NCBI GenBank assembly: GCA_905221605.1
Contig: CAJNDS010002600.1
Coordinates: 1 to 62,000, forward strand
Length of the DNA stretch: 62,000 bases
From: Symbiodinium natans
Lineage: Eukaryota; Sar; Dinophyceae; Suessiales; Symbiodiniaceae
Direction: 5' to 3'
The translations under genes and the position numbers were made by a program. The notes beneath the pieces are model-generated. The model had not been told where the DNA came from. It searched no databases and worked only from the letters and a program-made list of their open reading frames with translations. Numbering within the stretch: position 1 is the first letter of the stretch; every line of letters starts with the position of its first letter. Shown here piece by piece: positions 61,434 to 62,000 of the stretch.

Positions 61434-62000
61434 AACACGTGCAACCCCCTGAGCCCTTGGTGGATAACCAGGCTCAGGGGATGAGGAATCCTGGAGTCGT
61501 GCTTCGGGAAAATCCTCAGCTTGAGCAGCACAATCCTGTGCACCGCCCCCCAGCCTTGGTGGCAAACCAGGCTGAGAGGGATGAAGCCCCTGGAATTGTC
61601 CTTCGGGAGAATCCCCATGCACCTGGGGCTGGTCCGGTTTTGGAGAAAGCGAGGAGGAGCCAATGGTGCCTGATCCCATTGTGCATCCGGAGCCTCCCCC
61701 AGCACCGCCAGCTACGCCTATGCTGCGCGCCCCGTTGAACTTTGATGGTATGGATCAGGAAGCGGGCGCAGCCTTTGCTATTGCTGAGAGGGCTCGCAAT
61801 ACCAAGCCAGGATTGGTGGCTTTCAAATCCGATCTGGGCTATGCTGGTGTCTTCCAGGCCCTCCCCAAGGACCTGATCCACGTGTGGTTCAATGACACGG
61901 GGGACAGCACTGCGGCGTATATCCACAATGGAAGAACCAGGTTCGGATATGATGTTGGCGGTGGCTACGTCTTGAAGGTTGGGACGAAGCAGGCGTTTGG
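61434..62000 (+). pseudogene. Inverted partial copy of the kinase-like third ORF
   Basis: Starts at AACACGTGCAACCCCCTGAG, codon ~63 of the third ORF, and runs into the window edge at GTKQAF (codon ~260), just after the VLKVG lysine. It is highly similar to the complement of 57394-56800, with scattered substitutions (for example V to L in PPAVVANQ). A 28-bp deletion at about 61642 (after CCGGTTTTGG) shifts the frame, so this copy cannot encode the intact protein. What follows 62000 is unknown. The two arms lie ~4 kb apart as an inverted repeat around the RT and RNase H genes. Confidence 0.85.

Noticed and set aside
57394-61434. Twin-priming inversion as the cause of the inverted repeat
   Set aside because: Twin priming inverts the 5' part of one element without duplicating its 3' gene; here the same third-ORF segment is present twice.
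61434-61679. N-terminal 81 codons of the reverse-transcriptase open frame
   Set aside because: They are antisense to the inverted copy of the third ORF, so they are not element protein.

Overview
The window reads as nuclear DNA of a eukaryote with a large, repeat-swollen genome, most probably a dinoflagellate (an inference). There are no operons, ribosome-binding sites or dense ORFs. Mosaic dispersed repeats, recent duplications, minisatellites, short dispersed hairpins and one LINE-type retroelement dominate. Most long open frames are by-products of repeats whose unit length is a multiple of three. I found no rRNA, tRNA, CRISPR array or convincing spliced-leader copy.

Layout. 1-1.45 kb: a 36-bp minisatellite. 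1.45-6.8 kb: mostly unannotatable sequence around one recognisable gene fragment, a minus-strand alpha/beta-hydrolase thioesterase domain (4175-5413). 6.8-31.3 kb: a mosaic of repeat blocks. It includes a ~3-kb segmental duplication (6.8-9.8 and 16.9-19.95 kb), a near-perfect 854-bp tandem triplication (11.4-13.96 kb), a 1.1-kb tandem duplication carrying a protein-like exon (20.8-23.0 kb), and several 0.25-1-kb families recurring 2-9 times. 32.6-34.5 kb: a 42-bp protein-level repeat, a long poly-G tract and an acidic coding segment that may be a Copia-like remnant. 34.5-43.6 kb: microsatellites, a Z-DNA-type tract, and minus-strand coiled-coil pieces that look like duplicated exons. 43.6-49.2 kb: a field of strand-biased TATCCC words, 53-bp and 31/32-bp tandem arrays, and a broken minus-strand coding remnant. 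51.1-55.7 kb: about 22 copies, all in one orientation, of a miniature hairpin with constant arms, variable loop and a CCGAA tail.

56.2-61.4 kb: a 5'-truncated LINE-like element on the minus strand. It encodes a reverse transcriptase, then (after a +1 frame change) a zinc-knuckle/RNase H protein, and then, two bases after the RNase H stop, a third ORF. That ORF's C-terminal half has the ordered hallmarks of a protein-kinase-like fold (K, E, D....N, D). A second, inverted copy of the third ORF starts at 61434 and runs off the right edge, damaged by a 28-bp deletion. The kinase-like ORF attached to a LINE is the most interesting candidate system here; the hairpin family is second.
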